Under the pieces are notes generated by a model. The model saw nothing but the letters and a program-made list of their open reading frames with translations. It was not told where the DNA came from and made no database searches. 64,000 bases of DNA from Peribacillus frigoritolerans (GTDB lineage Bacteria; Bacillota; Bacilli; Bacillales; DSM-1321): contig JAUPFL010000001.1 in the NCBI GenBank assembly GCA_030562215.1, positions 3,026,501-3,090,500 on the forward strand, in the 5' to 3' direction. This document shows positions 57,119-64,000 of this stretch, piece after piece; within the stretch, counting starts at the first letter, position 1; every line of letters starts with the position of its first letter. The position numbers were made by a program, and so were the translations under genes.

Positions 57119-57322
57119 ATGGAACAATACAGAAACGATTGTGCATATTATCAATGTAGTTTATGCGGTCATGTCACACAGATTATTAAGTTTGTAGGTA
57201 TGGTTGAAGTATACGATGAAGAAGGCAATTACTTAGGTGAAACAGAAGCATATGAATTAGATGGAGAAGCATCATTCAATGCAGTAGTAGAGCATGAAGA
57301 AGAAGAACATGGTATTAAATAA
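57119..57322 (+). CDS. Small acidic zinc-site protein
   Basis: The 67-residue protein has a CAYYQCSLCGHVTQ motif and a C-terminal VVEHEEEEHGIK that could supply histidines for a C-C-H-H-like site. It begins 2 nt after the structural gene and is probably coupled to it. Function unknown. Confidence 0.75.
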   Translation: MEQYRNDCAYYQCSLCGHVTQIIKFVGMVEVYDEEGNYLGETEAYELDGEASFNAVVEHEEEEHGIK

Positions 57323-57341
57323 GTCGTTGACTTATAAAGGT

Positions 57342-57368
57342 GGCGAGACTAACCCTCTCGTCATTTTG
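57342..57368 (+). terminator. Hairpin terminator
   Basis: GGCGAGA and TCTCGTC pair around CTAACCC and are followed by ATTTTGTTT. It separates the structural gene pair from the terminase block. Confidence 0.6.
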
Positions 57369-57426
57369 TTTAGGTTAATGAAAGCCTACTTAAATGTAGG
57401 AAGAATAATAAAGGAGAATGATAATA

Positions 57427-57753
57427 ATGGAAGCAATTAAGCAAGAGTTAAGGGCAAGGTATGAAGCGTATAAGGTATTGGTTGAGCAAGGTAAGCTCAC
57501 AGTAAATGATGTACGTAGATTAGAAGGATTAAAGGAAGTAGACCCACGCATAGATAGTTGGATGGAGTTTGGATATAACGAAGTGATGGCTAAAAAGATA
57601 GTTGAATCAGTAGATAAGAGAACAGTAACGAGGTATAGTGTAGAACCTATTGATGTTGATGAGATGGCTAAGACAATACGTGAGTATATGCCAGATGTTG
57701 GAACAGTACACTTTGAACAGATGGTACACATCGACCAGATAGAAGGATTGTAA
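57427..57753 (+). CDS. Hypothetical phage protein
   Basis: The 108-residue protein (AIKQELRARYEAYKVLVEQG, then LTVNDVRRLEGLKEVDPRID) is helical and charged. The stretch RRLEGLKEVDPRIDSW recalls portal or phage adaptor C-termini but is too short to assign. ATG 57427 is preferred over 57418 because of SD spacing to AAAGGAG. Confidence 0.7.
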   Translation: MEAIKQELRARYEAYKVLVEQGKLTVNDVRRLEGLKEVDPRIDSWMEFGYNEVMAKKIVESVDKRTVTRYSVEPIDVDEMAKTIREYMPDVGTVHFEQMVHIDQIEGL

Positions 57754-57755
57754 TA

Positions 57756-57977
57756 ATGGATAAGGATATATCAGAAGTTAGAGCAATATGTAATGAGTTC
57801 CTACAACAAAGCAATTTACATAAGGAACTAATGAGTGAAGCAGAAGAAGTAGCAGTTAAGATTGAAGAACTATTAAAGGCTATCAATGAGGAACGTGCAT
57901 CAGACAATAAGGTACGTGCAGACATAGCCAATACATTCGTTAAGCTATTTGGTAGCATGTACGATTTGGATAAGTAA
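57756..57977 (+). CDS. Hypothetical helical phage protein
   Basis: The 73-residue protein is almost fully helical (VRAICNEFLQQSNLHKELMS, EEVAVKIEELLKAINEERAS) and may form a coiled coil. It starts 2 nt after the upstream stop and ends 2 nt before the HNH gene, in a tightly packed block before the terminase. Function unknown. Confidence 0.75.
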   Translation: MDKDISEVRAICNEFLQQSNLHKELMSEAEEVAVKIEELLKAINEERASDNKVRADIANTFVKLFGSMYDLDK

Positions 57978-57979
57978 TC

Positions 57980-58342
57980 ATGCCAAGTAAGTCATGGAAG
58001 AAGTGTAACAGTATATCGTGTAGTGAGCTAACCCTAGATAGTTACTGTGATAAGCATAAGACAGCAAGACATACAGAGTATAAGGATAATAGACAGGATA
58101 AGAAGGAGCAAGCATTCTACTCATCGAGTGATTGGATAAAGGTACGCAATCATAAGCGTATGTGCAATCCATTGTGTGAGCATTGCTTACTCATGGATAA
58201 GGTAACACCAATGGATGTATGTGACCACATCATTGAACTTAAAGATGATTGGTCATTGAGGTTAGACATAAGCAACCTACAATCATTGTGCAACAGTTGT
58301 CACAATAAGAAGACAGCAAAGGTTAAGAAGGATAGAAGATAA
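57980..58342 (+). CDS. HNH endonuclease of the packaging module
   Basis: The 120-residue protein has an N-terminal CxxxC...C/H zinc site (CNSISCSELTLDSYCDKHK), an EHCLLMDKVTPMDVCDHIIE segment with the HNH histidine, and NLQSLCNSCHNKKTAK. HNH proteins placed just before TerS-TerL are required with terminase for cos cleavage in several HK97-like phages. Confidence 0.93.
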   Translation: MPSKSWKKCNSISCSELTLDSYCDKHKTARHTEYKDNRQDKKEQAFYSSSDWIKVRNHKRMCNPLCEHCLLMDKVTPMDVCDHIIELKDDWSLRLDISNLQSLCNSCHNKKTAKVKKDRR

Positions 58343-58406
58343 CAAGGCATCAGTCATTGCTTAGTGCATGATTGGTGTCTTCTTTAATTTGAAAGGAAGA
58401 CAAGCA

Positions 58407-58556
58407 ATGAAAGACAACAATCTAGAGCTATTGTTAGAAACAATTTCAGCGTTATGTGAGTTTGGTTGTATCTATAGCAATCTAGGTGATTGTTTAGTAG
58501 TGCAATTAGCTGATGGAACAAAAGTTGAACTAACAGTTAATAAAAAAATAAATTAA
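58407..58556 (+). CDS. Hypothetical small phage protein
   Basis: ATG 58407 behind GAAAGGAAG starts a 49-residue protein (KDNNLELLLETISALCEFGC, ending VQLADGTKVELTVNKKIN). Function unknown. A weak hairpin (58346-58382) separates it from the HNH gene. Confidence 0.6.
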   Translation: MKDNNLELLLETISALCEFGCIYSNLGDCLVVQLADGTKVELTVNKKIN

Positions 58557-58559
58557 AAA

Positions 58560-58640
58560 AATTTTTACATCGGGGGCGGTCAAATTTTTTTTAAAAAAAT
58601 TATTGGTAGTCGCAGGTGAATCAATTTTCGAAAAACTCCC
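58560..58640 (+). other. Candidate cos region
   Basis: Between the HNH/small gene and TerS lies a non-coding stretch with a short GC-rich core, CGGGGGCGG (58571-58579), set in A/T runs (AAATTTTTACAT before; CAAATTTTTTTTAAAAAAATT after). Cos sites of HK97-like Firmicute phages have this look and place. The cut position cannot be read from sequence. Confidence 0.5.
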
Positions 58641-58712
58641 TTTATAAAGTAACGAGGGGTAAGGCTATTTAAGCCAAAAACAATCAAAAAACCACCAGAA
58701 AGGGGTGAGAAT

Positions 58713-59204
58713 ATGGGAAGAAGTCCAAAACCTGCACATTTACATTTGTTAGAAGGACAGAAAAGTCACAGGTCCAATGCAGAACTTGACCGCAGGAAAG
58801 AAGCAGAAGAATCTTTAGGATTCAAAGACGATGCAATCAAAGCACCAACATGGTTGAGGAAAGATGCAAAGAAATATTTCACTAAGTTGGTCAAAGAATT
58901 TGCAGACACAGGATTATTAAAGAATGTCGATGTGACAAGCTTGGCTCTCTATGCTGATGCTTTACTTGACTACATTACCTTCACAGAAATCATTGAAGAA
59001 GAAGGGTATATGGTCGAACAAACAAATAAAGCAGGTGCTACAAACAGTAACCCACATCCACTCTTATCTAAAAAGAAACAATGCTTTGACCAAATGATGA
59101 AGATTAGTTCTGAATTTGGTTTATCACCTGTAGCTCGTACAAAGTTAGCTACGAATTTACAGGCAGAAGACAAGGATGACACAGGATTTGGTGATAGATT
59201 ATGA
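58713..59204 (+). CDS. Terminase small subunit, P27 family
   Basis: The 163-residue protein starts MGRSPKPAHLHLLEGQKSHR, the usual P27-family opening, and continues APTWLRKDAKKYFTKLVKEF and NPHPLLSKKKQCFDQMMKIS. TerS binds the cos region and recruits TerL. It overlaps terL by 4 nt. SD AGAAAGGGGTG. Confidence 0.95.
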   Translation: MGRSPKPAHLHLLEGQKSHRSNAELDRRKEAEESLGFKDDAIKAPTWLRKDAKKYFTKLVKEFADTGLLKNVDVTSLALYADALLDYITFTEIIEEEGYMVEQTNKAGATNSNPHPLLSKKKQCFDQMMKISSEFGLSPVARTKLATNLQAEDKDDTGFGDRL

Positions 59205-60908
59205 GCCAAACCTACGCAGAAAGATTACTTAACTACGCTTATGACATCGTAAATGGTGACATAATAGCGTCAAAGAAGCACATTTTAGCTTGTGAAAGGT
59301 TCTTAGATGACCTTGAAAAAGTGTCTAATGAGGACTATCTATACACATTTGATGGTGATACACTTACTGATTTCGTTAATTGGTCCAAGTTATTCAAGCA
59401 TACAAAAGGTGTATTGGCAGGACAAAATATCGAACTAACTGATTTTCAGTTATTCTTGGTGGCAAATATCTTCTGTTGGAAAGAGAAGGCTACTGGTTAC
59501 AGGCGATTCAGATATGTATACATACAGTTAGCTCGTAAGAATGCGAAGTCACAGCTACTTGCTTTGATTGCTTCGTACATGGCTTTCCTTTCAGATGAAC
59601 AGGAAGAAGTTTATATTGGTGCTACAACTAAAGAACAATCAGGTATTGTCTACAATGAAATCAAATCACAGATTCAAGCAGTTAAACCACTTAAAGGCAA
59701 ATACAAAGATTCATACGGTATCATAACTCATCTTCGTAGTGGCTCAATTATTCAAGCCTTGTCAAAAGAATCAAGGAAGACAGGCGATGGTAAAAACCCT
59801 AGCTTGGCAATTATCGATGAGTACCATGCACACCCTACGGATGAAATCTATGAGGTCATGAAGTCAGGTATGATGGCTCGTAAGCAACCGTTAATGGTTA
59901 TCATTACCACAGCAGGTTTCGACCTAGCATCGCCTTGCTACGCTGAATACCAATACGTGTCAAAGGTACTTGACCCCGACAATGTAACAGAGAATGAAAA
60001 ATACTTTGCTATGATTTGTGAGTTAGATGAAGGCGATGACATTAAGGATGAAGCGAATTGGATTAAAGCAAACCCTATCGTATCTACATATAAAGAGGGC
60101 ATGGATGCAATCAGAAGTGATATGAATGTCGCTTTAGATATGCCTGAAAAGATGACCGCATTCTTAACCAAGAATATGAACAGATGGGTACAACAAAAGA
60201 TTGGCGGTTACATGAACCTTGCAAAATGGAATGCTTGTGGCGTTGAAGAACTACCAGACATACAAGGCAAAGAAGTTTATATAGGTGTCGATTTATCAGC
60301 TACTCTCGATTTAACGAGTGTGGCTTTTTTAGTGCCTGTAGGTGATGAGAAGTTTGTTACTTTAGGACATTCTTTCATGCCAGATGAAACTTTGATGGCT
60401 AAGATGACAACCGACAAAGTACCGTATGATGCTTGGGAAAGACAAGGTTGGCTATCATTCACAGAAGGTAGCGTTGTTGATTACCGTTATTTAGAGAGAT
60501 ACATACAAGAACAAATCGATAAATACAACTGGAATGTCAAAGCAATTTACTACGATGAATGGTCTGCACAAGACTTCGCAAACAGAATGTCAGACGAAGG
60601 ATTCAAGTTAGTAAAGGTGATTCAAGGTATGAAGACTTTAGCACCTGCAACAAAAAGATTTCAGAGAGCTAGTCTATCAGCAAAAAATTACCCATGACCA
60701 CAATCCTTTAATCAATTGGGCAATGGGTAATGCGGTAACAAAGATTGACCATAATGAAAACTTCATGTTAGACAAATCAAAGTCATCGCAACGTATTGAC
60801 CCTGTAGCATCAATCATGACAGCACATGCACATGCAAGATTCTATTATCAGCATGGCGATTTAAATTCCATGACAGACCCAGATTATCTAGACAAATTAG
60901 GATGGTGA
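59201..60908 (+). pseudogene. Terminase large subunit (frameshifted)
   Basis: The protein of about 569 residues has the packaging ATPase region (QLARKNAKSQLLALIASYMA, Walker B LAIIDEYHAHP) and a nuclease domain (VYIGVDLSATLDLTSVAFLV with metal-binding aspartates, IYYDEWSAQDFA). At about 60685 a six-A run has one A too many; removing it joins LSAKITHDHNPLINWAMGN to the rest and restores the end HGDLNSMTDPDYLDKLGW. As an essential phage gene it is most likely intact in reality. Confidence 0.93.
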
Positions 60909-61114
60909 ACATATTGAAAAAGATATGGAACAAAGTAAATAGATTTTTAAGCGACTACATATCCGATGTATTTCTTATATTGGGAGCTATGTTAGTCATA
61001 ATTGCCACAACAATAATGTTTGGTTTTACAATCGCCTTGTTTTTACTTGGCGGTTTTTTAATGTTGGCAGGTATTGTCGGCAGATTTTTTGAACAAGGAG
61101 GTGAGAATAAATGA
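60902..61114 (+). CDS. Small two-helix membrane protein of the packaging block
   Basis: The 70-residue protein has two hydrophobic helices (VFLILGAMLVIIATTIMFGF, IALFLLGGFLMLAGIVG). It overlaps the terL end by 7 nt and the portal start by 4 nt. A small gene at this place is common in HK97-like phages; function unknown. Confidence 0.8.
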   Translation: MVNILKKIWNKVNRFLSDYISDVFLILGAMLVIIATTIMFGFTIALFLLGGFLMLAGIVGRFFEQGGENK

Positions 61115-62358
61115 GATTTTTCAGCAAAAAGAATAATGAAAAGCGAAGCTTTAATTTATCAACAGCAGATACAGAGATTATGAGAATGTTAGGTATTGAA
61201 ATAGATGGCGTTTCTGCTAACAAAGCGAAAGAAGCTACATTCTATACTTGTCTACGTATTTTAAGCGATACAGTATCTAAATTACCTTTGAAGCTTTACC
61301 AAGAGACTTCAAACGGTACAGATAAAGCAGACAACCACTATTTATACAATAAGTTAAAGCTTCGACCAAATAAAAACATGTCATCTTCTGACTTTTGGAA
61401 GATGGTTGAGTATCAGCGTAACTATTACGGTCATTCAGTTGTTGTCATTGAGACAGCACCAAATGGGCAGGTCAAAGGATTACACCCTTTAGACATGGCA
61501 AAAGTGCAAATTTGGATAGATGATAAGGCTGTTATTGGCAAGGATAGTGCTATTTGGTACGTGTATCAAGGCACAAATGCAGAATACAAGTTTCGTAGCG
61601 ATGAAGTTTTACACTTCAAAGGTATGACAAGAGATGGTATTCAAGGTATGGCAATCAAAGATTACCTTGCAACGACTATCGAAAATCTACAATATGGCTC
61701 TGATTACACCAATAAATATTTTAAAGGCGGTCTTTCTGCTAAAGGAATCCTGCAATATACAGGTGATATTAAAGAAGAAGGTGCGAACGCACTTAAAGCA
61801 AGGTTTGAGAAGATGGCTACAGGCATGGACAACGTAGGTAAAATACTTCCTGTTCCTGTTGGTTTCAGTTTCCAAACATTGAATACAACAATGGCAGATG
61901 CACAATTCTTTGAGAATATGAATCTTACAATCAGGCAGATTACATCAGCATTTGGTATTAAACAGCATCAAGTAAATGATTTAAGTGGTGCGAAGTTCAA
62001 CAATGTACAGCAACAGAACGAAGAATTTTATCGTGACACTTTGCAAAGCATCTTGACCATGTATGAACAAGAATTAACCTACAAATTACTGACTGAAAAG
62101 GAAGTAAATGCAGGCATGTTCTTCCAATTTAATGTTGATTCAATCCTTCGTACAGACCTCAAAACACGCTATGAAGCTTACAACTTAGGTATTAGTGGCG
62201 GTTTCTTAACTCCAAATGAAGTAAGAGCGAAAGAAGATATGCCAAGAGTAGAAGGAGCAGACCAACTTATGGCAAATGGTTCGATGCAACCAGTCACGAA
62301 GCTTGGTATGGCTTATGAACAACCAACTAAAAACGAACCATTGAAAGGTGGTGAATAA
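61111..62358 (+). CDS. HK97-family portal protein
   Basis: The 415-residue protein has the HK97 portal order: TFYTCLRILSDTVSKLPLKL near residue 45, a ring-forming core with LKLRPNKNMSSSDFWKMVEY, and FGIKQHQVNDLSGAKFNNVQ near residue 285. The portal forms the dodecameric DNA gate of the head. SD AAGGAGGTG inside the previous gene. Confidence 0.96.
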   Translation: MRFFSKKNNEKRSFNLSTADTEIMRMLGIEIDGVSANKAKEATFYTCLRILSDTVSKLPLKLYQETSNGTDKADNHYLYNKLKLRPNKNMSSSDFWKMVEYQRNYYGHSVVVIETAPNGQVKGLHPLDMAKVQIWIDDKAVIGKDSAIWYVYQGTNAEYKFRSDEVLHFKGMTRDGIQGMAIKDYLATTIENLQYGSDYTNKYFKGGLSAKGILQYTGDIKEEGANALKARFEKMATGMDNVGKILPVPVGFSFQTLNTTMADAQFFENMNLTIRQITSAFGIKQHQVNDLSGAKFNNVQQQNEEFYRDTLQSILTMYEQELTYKLLTEKEVNAGMFFQFNVDSILRTDLKTRYEAYNLGISGGFLTPNEVRAKEDMPRVEGADQLMANGSMQPVTKLGMAYEQPTKNEPLKGGE

Positions 62359-62360
62359 AA

Positions 62361-62984
62361 GTGAACAAGGAAATTAGAACTTTAACCTCTCCAATTGAAC
62401 TACGTTCTTTGGAAGATAACGCAGATAAGCGTTACATCGTAGGTTATGCCTTACGATTCAACAGCGAATCAGAAAATCTAGGTGGCTTTGTTGAAACTAT
62501 TGACCCTTCTGCTTTAGAAGGTGCGAATCTAAGCGATGTTCGTGCATTGTTTAATCATGATGCGAATATGGTACTAGGTCGTTCAAAGGCAGGAACACTT
62601 AATTTAAGCGTTGATGAGTTTGGTTTACGTTATGAAATTGATATGCCTAACACATCTTTCGCAAGAGACTTGATGAATAGCATGGAACGTGGCGACATCG
62701 ACCAATCAAGCTTTGGTTTTACAATCAAAGGTGATGGTACAGGTGATGAATGGGATTATGATGAAAGTCGTGACCTGTACATTCGTACAATCCGCAGTTT
62801 TGACAATATTTTTGATGTTAGTGTAGTTACATATCCTGCTTACCAAGCTACTGAATCAGTAGTTGCAAAGCGTAGCTTAGATAGTTTCAAAGCAAAAGAA
62901 AATGAAGTAATCGAAGCACAAAAAGCAGAAGAATTAAGGCAACTAAGACAACGACAAATAGCTATTGAACTAGAACTTATCTAA
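62361..62984 (+). CDS. HK97-family prohead protease
   Basis: The 207-residue serine protease has the catalytic histidine in RALFNHDANMVLGRSKAGTL and the serine in DIDQSSFGFTIKG, followed by VTYPAYQATESVVAKR, typical of the HK97 (S78) family. It would cut the scaffold-like N-terminal arm from the capsid protein encoded next. Start GTG 62361 behind AAAGGTGG. Confidence 0.95.
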   Translation: MNKEIRTLTSPIELRSLEDNADKRYIVGYALRFNSESENLGGFVETIDPSALEGANLSDVRALFNHDANMVLGRSKAGTLNLSVDEFGLRYEIDMPNTSFARDLMNSMERGDIDQSSFGFTIKGDGTGDEWDYDESRDLYIRTIRSFDNIFDVSVVTYPAYQATESVVAKRSLDSFKAKENEVIEAQKAEELRQLRQRQIAIELELI

Positions 62985-63014
62985 TCGGATAGGTTCTTTT
63001 TATTGTCTCGAAAT

Positions 63015-63065
63015 ATACCCCTCGTGGTATCCATATCACTCTTAGTAAGTGTAAAGGTCGTAACC
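63015..63065 (+). repeat. Intergenic prophage element, copy 4
   Basis: ATACCCCTCGTGGTATCCAT then ATCACTCTTAGTAAGTGTA and AAGGTCGTAACC. It shares ATCCATATCACTCTTA with copy 1 and CTCTTAGTAAGTGTAAAGGT with copy 3. It sits in the protease-capsid gap. Confidence 0.75.
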
Positions 63066-63113
63066 ATTTGAGTTACAAATCTAAAAAAATACAAGAAATG
63101 AGGAATTTTCAAA

Positions 63114-64000
63114 ATGAAGAAAATTGATGAATTAAAACAATCACTTGCAACAGTTAAAGACGAAGTTCGCTCTTTAAACGAAGCAAATAAAGTCGAAGAA
63201 GCAGAAGCGAAACTTGCTGAACTTCGCAATATCAACAAACAAATCGAAATTCAAACAGAGCTTGATGCTCAAGAAATCCAAGAGGTGGAAGTAAAAATGG
63301 AAAATCGTGAAGTAAAAAATAACGAATTAGAAATTCGTACAGTATTCACAAAAGCAATTCAAGGTAAATCACTTACTACAGAAGAACGTGCTTTAGTACA
63401 ATCAGCAGTCAATGCAGACGGTGGTTTCTTAGTACCAAAAGATGTCGCTAATGACATTAACCAATTGAAACGTCAATACAAATCAGCTAAAGACATCGTA
63501 GGTGTTATTCCAGTATCAACAGAAGCAGGTTCATTCGTGGTTGAAGACCTTTCTACAATGACTGACCTAATTAACTTTGATGACAGCACAACAGGTCTTG
63601 CAGAACAACAACCAAAATTCAAAGATGTACAGTACAAAGTAGTAAACTACGGTGCTATCACTCCAATCGCTAAATCTTTCTTACAAGATGAAACAGCTAA
63701 CTTCTTGAACTACCTAAACGGTTACTTCGCTAAGAAAGCTATTCGCACAGAAAATACTAAAATCTTTGCTGAATTGAAGAATGGTAAAACAGCTAAACCT
63801 GTTACAACTATGGCAAGCCTTAAAAAACTTATCAACGTTGAAATCGACCCTGCTATCAAAGAAGTATCAGTTATCGCTATGAACCAAGATGCTTTCAACT
63901 TCCTTGATGCAATGGCAGATTCACAAGGTCGCCCATTGTTTCAACAAAATCCAGTAGATGCTACTCAATTGCAAATCTTAGGATTGCCTGTACATGTATT
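63114..64000 (+). CDS. HK97-family major capsid protein (cut by window end)
   Basis: The frame is open to the window edge (at least 295 residues). Residues 1-75 are a coiled-coil delta (scaffold) domain (ELKQSLATVKDEVRSLNEAN), then comes the HK97 capsid fold with VNADGGFLVPKDVANDINQL, YKSAKDIVGVIPVST and VQYKVVNYGAITPIAKSFLQ. The protease just upstream should remove the N-terminal arm. ATG 63114 lies behind AAGAAATGAGG. Confidence 0.95.
   Translation, partial: MKKIDELKQSLATVKDEVRSLNEANKVEEAEAKLAELRNINKQIEIQTELDAQEIQEVEVKMENREVKNNELEIRTVFTKAIQGKSLTTEERALVQSAVNADGGFLVPKDVANDINQLKRQYKSAKDIVGVIPVSTEAGSFVVEDLSTMTDLINFDDSTTGLAEQQPKFKDVQYKVVNYGAITPIAKSFLQDETANFLNYLNGYFAKKAIRTENTKIFAELKNGKTAKPVTTMASLKKLINVEIDPAIKEVSVIAMNQDAFNFLDAMADSQGRPLFQQNPVDATQLQILGLPVHV

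Larger units (their letters stand above)
45700..64000 (+). mobile_element. Left part of an HK97-like, cos-type prophage
   Basis: From the integrase at 45823 to the window end all clear genes are phage-type and on the plus strand: integrase, replication initiator, HNH nucleases, TerS (P27), TerL, portal, HK97 protease and capsid. The host block stops at yneF (45640), so attL lies in 45641-45822. The right end is outside the window, so the exact attachment core cannot be given. No repressor gene is visible in the part shown. Confidence 0.92.

Overview
This is a low-GC Gram-positive chromosome segment that reads as a Bacillus-group genome, most likely Peribacillus or a close relative. The best evidence is the block lexA-yneA-yneB-ynzC-tkt-sirA-yneF at 40309-45640, which has the Bacillus subtilis gene order, together with a trehalose operon (treP-treA-treR), a CotD-like spore coat protein, SirA, and Shine-Dalgarno sites of the AGGAGG type. 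The species is an inference.

Layout. 1-1350: end of a K+ channel-like gene, a VOC protein and a small ribbon-helix-helix protein. 1460-4932: a lactose/cellobiose-type PTS split into EIIC, EIIB and EIIA around a MupG-like (DUF871) phospho-muramidase, so an amino-sugar or muropeptide disaccharide is a reasonable substrate guess. 5195-7640: an aldo/keto reductase, then a graveyard of regulator, ABC-permease and transposase remnants. 7664-12682: a molybdenum hydroxylase (xanthine dehydrogenase-like) cluster with its own cofactor nucleotidyltransferase and XdhC-like maturation factor. 13207-15029: an AlkD-like HEAT protein and an HPP membrane protein. 15124-16879: an IS1182-family element inside the terminator of a CGNR regulator. 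17678-21729: the trehalose operon behind a promoter with two palindromic operators and a cre-like box. 21870-34330: an SMR pair, a second dnaN, a glycosyltransferase, a large secreted M14 peptidase, acetyltransferases, CotD, a kinase of the APH fold and a hydrolase. 34651-40060: an amidase, a promoter-driven 180-nt tRNA-like RNA, an isolated CI/Cro-type switch and a secreted lipase. 40309-45640: the lexA-to-yneF block. 45700 to the window end: the left part of a cos-type HK97-like prophage, cut off inside the major capsid gene.

Prophage. All its genes read rightward: integrase, an AP2/HNH-like protein, a HEPN-like plus ART-like pair (a candidate defence or toxin cargo), two ordered repeat arrays next to a winged-helix replication initiator, HNH homing endonucleases, small Zn-ribbon proteins, a sigma-like regulator, an unusually placed structural protein, then HNH, a likely cos site, TerS, TerL, portal, protease and capsid. 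Four copies of a roughly 48-bp intergenic element with conserved hairpins punctuate the gene blocks.

Data quality. About 25-30 one-base frameshifts break otherwise well conserved genes, mostly at homopolymers, in host genes, an IS and the prophage alike. I read most of them as sequencing or assembly indels. Genes broken this way are typed pseudogene because the frame is broken in this sequence, but each entry says when an intact gene is likely.
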